Origin: Pseudanabaena sp. Chao 1811
GTDB lineage: Bacteria > Cyanobacteriota > Cyanobacteriia > Pseudanabaenales > Pseudanabaenaceae
Direction: 5' to 3'
NCBI RefSeq assembly: GCF_027942295.1
Contig: NZ_CP101416.1
Coordinates: 62,001-126,000, forward strand
DNA: 64,000 nt
Below are positions 62,760-64,000 of the stretch, piece by piece. Position 1 is the first letter of the stretch, and each line of letters begins with the position of its first letter. The notes under the pieces are model-generated. The model saw nothing but the letters and a program-made list of their open reading frames with translations, was not told where the DNA came from and did not search any database. A program made the position numbers and the translations under genes.

Positions 62760-64000
62760 ATGATTGATACTGTAATTAGTCAGCGATATCAAATCATCCA
62801 AAACCTTGGCAGTGGAGGGTTTGGACAAACATTTTTAGCTAAAGACCTGCAACTACCCGATCATCCCAAATGTGTAGTCAAACGCTTAAAACCTGCAACT
62901 AGCGATGCCAATATCTTGCAAATTGCGAGTCGTCTTTTTGAGTCAGAAGCGCGAATTCTACACAAGTTAGGCAGTCATGATCGCATTCCGCGATTGCTGG
63001 CTCATTTTGAAGAAGCCCATGAATTTTATCTAGTCCAAGAGTTAATTGATGGCTATGAACTGACCAATGAATTAATCGCCACAGAACGCTCGGAAGATGG
63101 TTATCCTGTGGGGCGAATGAATGAAGCACAGGCGATCGCTTTTTTATTAGATGTACTAGAAATTTTAGTTTTTGTACATCAACAGGGAGCTATTCATCGT
63201 GATATTAAACCTGCGAATTTAATGCGGCGGCGATCCGATGGCAAATTAGTTCTGATTGATTTTGGGGCAGTCAAACAAGTGGAGACGGCAACGGTGATCG
63301 CTTCGACGGTGGCGATTGGCACTGATGGCTATATGCCCAACGAGCAAGCGATCGGCAAGCCCCGCCCCTGTAGCGATCTCTATGCCGTAGGAGTAATCGC
63401 GATCCAAGGTTTGACAGGAGTTCCCCCCAGTTTATTGTCAGAAGACATGGAGACAGGTGAACTGGCATGGCGACAATCTCCCCCCTATGCAGCGACAAAA
63501 TATCGCACCCAGATTAGTGATGAGTTGGCGAGAGTAATCACCAAACTCGTAAAATATGACTTTCGCGATCGCTACCAGTCTGCTGCCGAAGCATTAGCAG
63601 ATATCCAAAATTTGTATATACCAATCGCACCAACCATTCTATCTAAACCTATTCAAATCAGTACTTCAACAAATACTCAAGATTTAACGGCGATCGCGAG
63701 GTTGAGCGATGAGGTGAAACCAACCGTTGCCCCCAGAGATCATCTGCCATCCAAGCCCAAAAATTGGCTAGTAATTGGGGCGATCGCCTTAGTATCAGGA
63801 ATTATGGCTACGGGTGCAGTTATCTTCTTCCGTCCATCACCTACCCCAAAAAGTGAAGTCAATATCAGTGCTATTTCCCCTAGTCCCCAATATTTGTTTT
63901 TGTCAGAACGGGAGATTGCCGATCAGGATTTGATCAATAAGAGTGCATTTGAGCTAGACATCATGCGTAATGAAGTGTTTGCGAGGTATGGTCGTCGCTT
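62760..64000 (+). CDS. Ser/Thr protein kinase with C-terminal YARHG-type domain (3' end outside window)
   Basis: At least 413 residues; the frame is open to the right edge. Kinase domain 1-275: GSGGFGQTFLA, VVKRL (catalytic Lys), AIHRDIKPANLM, LIDFGAVK (DFG), activation segment GTDGYMPNEQ. A linker leads to a membrane helix (WLVIGAIALVSGIMATGAVIFF, about 342-363) and an outer segment ending in FLSEREIADQDLINKS...ELDIMRNEVFARYGRRF, the start of a YARHG domain. This is a membrane-spanning Hanks-type kinase, as is common in cyanobacteria. What the outer domain senses is unknown. Confidence 0.9.
   Translation, partial: MIDTVISQRYQIIQNLGSGGFGQTFLAKDLQLPDHPKCVVKRLKPATSDANILQIASRLFESEARILHKLGSHDRIPRLLAHFEEAHEFYLVQELIDGYELTNELIATERSEDGYPVGRMNEAQAIAFLLDVLEILVFVHQQGAIHRDIKPANLMRRRSDGKLVLIDFGAVKQVETATVIASTVAIGTDGYMPNEQAIGKPRPCSDLYAVGVIAIQGLTGVPPSLLSEDMETGELAWRQSPPYAATKYRTQISDELARVITKLVKYDFRDRYQSAAEALADIQNLYIPIAPTILSKPIQISTSTNTQDLTAIARLSDEVKPTVAPRDHLPSKPKNWLVIGAIALVSGIMATGAVIFFRPSPTPKSEVNISAISPSPQYLFLSEREIADQDLINKSAFELDIMRNEVFARYGRR

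Overview
The window is a cyanobacterial chromosome segment. Evidence includes many copies of the HIP1 palindrome GCGATCGC, a carboxysomal-type beta-carbonic anhydrase, a ferredoxin-dependent nitrate assimilation operon (nirA-nrt-narB), a CRY-DASH cryptochrome, a photosystem II assembly operon with a phycobilisome-like protein, and a PanC-Cmk fusion. The overall gene style and abundant palindromic intergenic elements suggest a filamentous or Pseudanabaena-like cyanobacterium, but I cannot fix the genus from the sequence alone.

Layout. 1-5.5 kb: end of a carbonic anhydrase gene, a divergent ArsR regulator/old yellow enzyme pair with a likely operator, proB with an HD hydrolase, and a CpdA-like phosphodiesterase. 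5.5-8.7 kb: palindromic repeats, protoporphyrinogen oxidase, two small genes, and four regularly spaced TTTTCCACA DnaA boxes. 8.7-11.3 kb: NfeD-like protein, MlaD-like and MlaF-like lipid transport genes. 11.4-15.7 kb: pstSCAB, led by a three-repeat Pho box. 16-21 kb: an orphan lipoprotein, a metallophosphoesterase, an amino-acid permease and CRY-DASH. 21-26 kb: an operon matching the Synechocystis slr0144-slr0150 photosystem II assembly cluster. 26-32 kb: a large hybrid histidine kinase followed by a REC-GGDEF-EAL protein. 32-36 kb: gpsA, a bifunctional nuclease, a RodZ-like protein and a pseudouridine synthase. 36-45.7 kb: nirA-nrtA-nrtB-nrtD-nrtC-narB behind a canonical NtcA promoter. 45.8-50.1 kb: a defence island. 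50.3-64 kb: kptA, larE, rlpA, panC-cmk, lptA-lptB-lptF, a Uma2 protein, a GAF/acidic/Hpt protein and a truncated Ser/Thr kinase gene.

The most notable region is 45.8-50.1 kb. A HigB-like toxin overlaps an HTH plus ImmA/IrrE-type metallopeptidase protein. These are followed with almost no gaps by a CD-NTase (CBASS nucleotide cyclase) and by a Cap15-like two-transmembrane/beta-barrel effector gene. The effector gene is cut by a 1257-bp IS4/IS701-like insertion sequence with terminal inverted repeats and an ATAA target duplication. Removing the element and one ATAA copy restores an uninterrupted 214-codon frame, so this looks like a recently inactivated anti-phage CBASS system.

Other signals worth attention are the DnaA-box cluster at 8.56-8.62 kb, a phycobilisome-like protein in the assembly operon that keeps the bilin-type C-x-R-D motif, an Hpt domain whose phospho-histidine is replaced by asparagine, and several dispersed palindromic elements, one type of which supplies the last codons of two unrelated genes. 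I saw no rRNA, tRNA or CRISPR array.
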